Below, one piece after another: positions 11,345-11,457 of a stretch of 11,457 nt of DNA. This stretch comes from Baffinella frigidus (taxonomy: Eukaryota > Cryptophyceae > Cryptomonadales > Baffinellaceae). Under the pieces are notes generated by a model. The model saw only the letters and a program-made list of their open reading frames with translations. It ran no database searches and was not told the DNA's origin. Both the position numbers and the translations under genes were made by a program. Position 1 is the stretch's first letter; every line of letters starts with the position of its first letter. The stretch spans positions 371,725 to 383,181 of the forward strand of contig MU646565.1 of NCBI GenBank assembly GCA_026770585.1. The letters are read 5' to 3'.

Positions 11345-11457
11345 TGTCGGGTTTCGGGTTATGGGTTTAGGGGTCAGGGTTCATGGTTTGTGGTTGATGT
11401 TTGAGCGAGGGTTTATGGCGTGGTTATGGCGTGTTTAGCGGGGGGTTGGGGAGGGTT
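11345..11457 (-). repeat. Degenerate heptamer tract at the right edge
   Basis: TTTCGGG, TTATGGG, TTTAGGGG, TCAGGG, TCATGG and similar units, increasingly irregular. No exon is recognised in it. Confidence 0.6.

Overview
This window looks like nuclear DNA of a eukaryote, most likely a GC-rich microalga or related protist. The evidence is heptanucleotide repeats of the TTTAGGG (Arabidopsis-type) telomere family scattered through most of it, GT...AG splice-site pairs, very short GC-rich open stretches ending in AG|GT, and long (CA)n and (GA)n microsatellites. No bacterial gene layout, tRNA, rRNA or CRISPR array was seen. The species cannot be named. TTTAGGG telomeres occur in land plants, many green algae, dinoflagellates and chromerids, among others. 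No donor I rely on is non-GT, which argues weakly against a dinoflagellate.

Because exons are 18-136 nt, no long ORF represents a gene, and the long ORFs are low-complexity shadows. I read two convergent multi-exon genes. Gene 1 (+ strand, left) has exons near 31-125, at 1288-1368 and 1398-1499, and a terminal exon at 2119-2202 (stop TAG). Two of its introns are only 29 nt. Gene 2 (- strand, right) runs from about 11.3 kb down to a terminal exon at 3222-3293 (stop TAG after a Lys/Arg cluster). Between 10228 and 3222 a chain of about 15 candidate exons keeps codon phase at every junction (0-0, 2-2 and 1-1 matches). It would encode roughly 280 residues of low-complexity chromatin-type tail: alternating acidic (Glu/Asp) and basic (Lys/Ala/Pro, SPxK-like) blocks, ending in a likely nuclear localisation signal. 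The protein family is not recognised.

The introns of gene 2 are mostly made of telomere-like heptamers, always C-rich (CCCTAAA-like) on the sense strand. They often run directly into the acceptor (CTAAACCAG|) and start just after the donor (|GTCAACCC, |GTAAACCC). The last intron of gene 1 is also CCCTAAA/CCCTGAA on its own sense strand, so repeat polarity flips between the two terminal exons. That intergenic kilobase (2203-3221) holds a long inverted repeat.

Most exons are accompanied by one to five decayed or intact tandem copies that include their splice sites: six of the terminal exon, five of a PKEKAAPKEKANK exon, and at least five of a V(S/L)KARPSSVHD exon. The region therefore looks like repeated exon-plus-intron amplification next to spreading telomere-like repeats.

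Layout: 1-640 gene 1 exon family; 720-1920 QSEGAAEQQ exon family and a small fold-back element; 1925-2110 CCCTAAA array; 2119-2202 gene 1 end; 2203-3221 intergenic with inverted repeat; 3222-4030 gene 2 terminal exon family; 4318-5600 VSKARP family with a (CA)n tract; 5609-6110 heptamers and GKGKA exons; 6163-6491 AKAAPAPKAA exons; 6500-7620 sparse; 7628-8600 three exon families; 8700-9610 PKEKA family with (GA)n tracts; 9614-10430 heptamers and acidic/basic exons; 10700-11340 5'-most exon family. No start codon or promoter is established for either gene.
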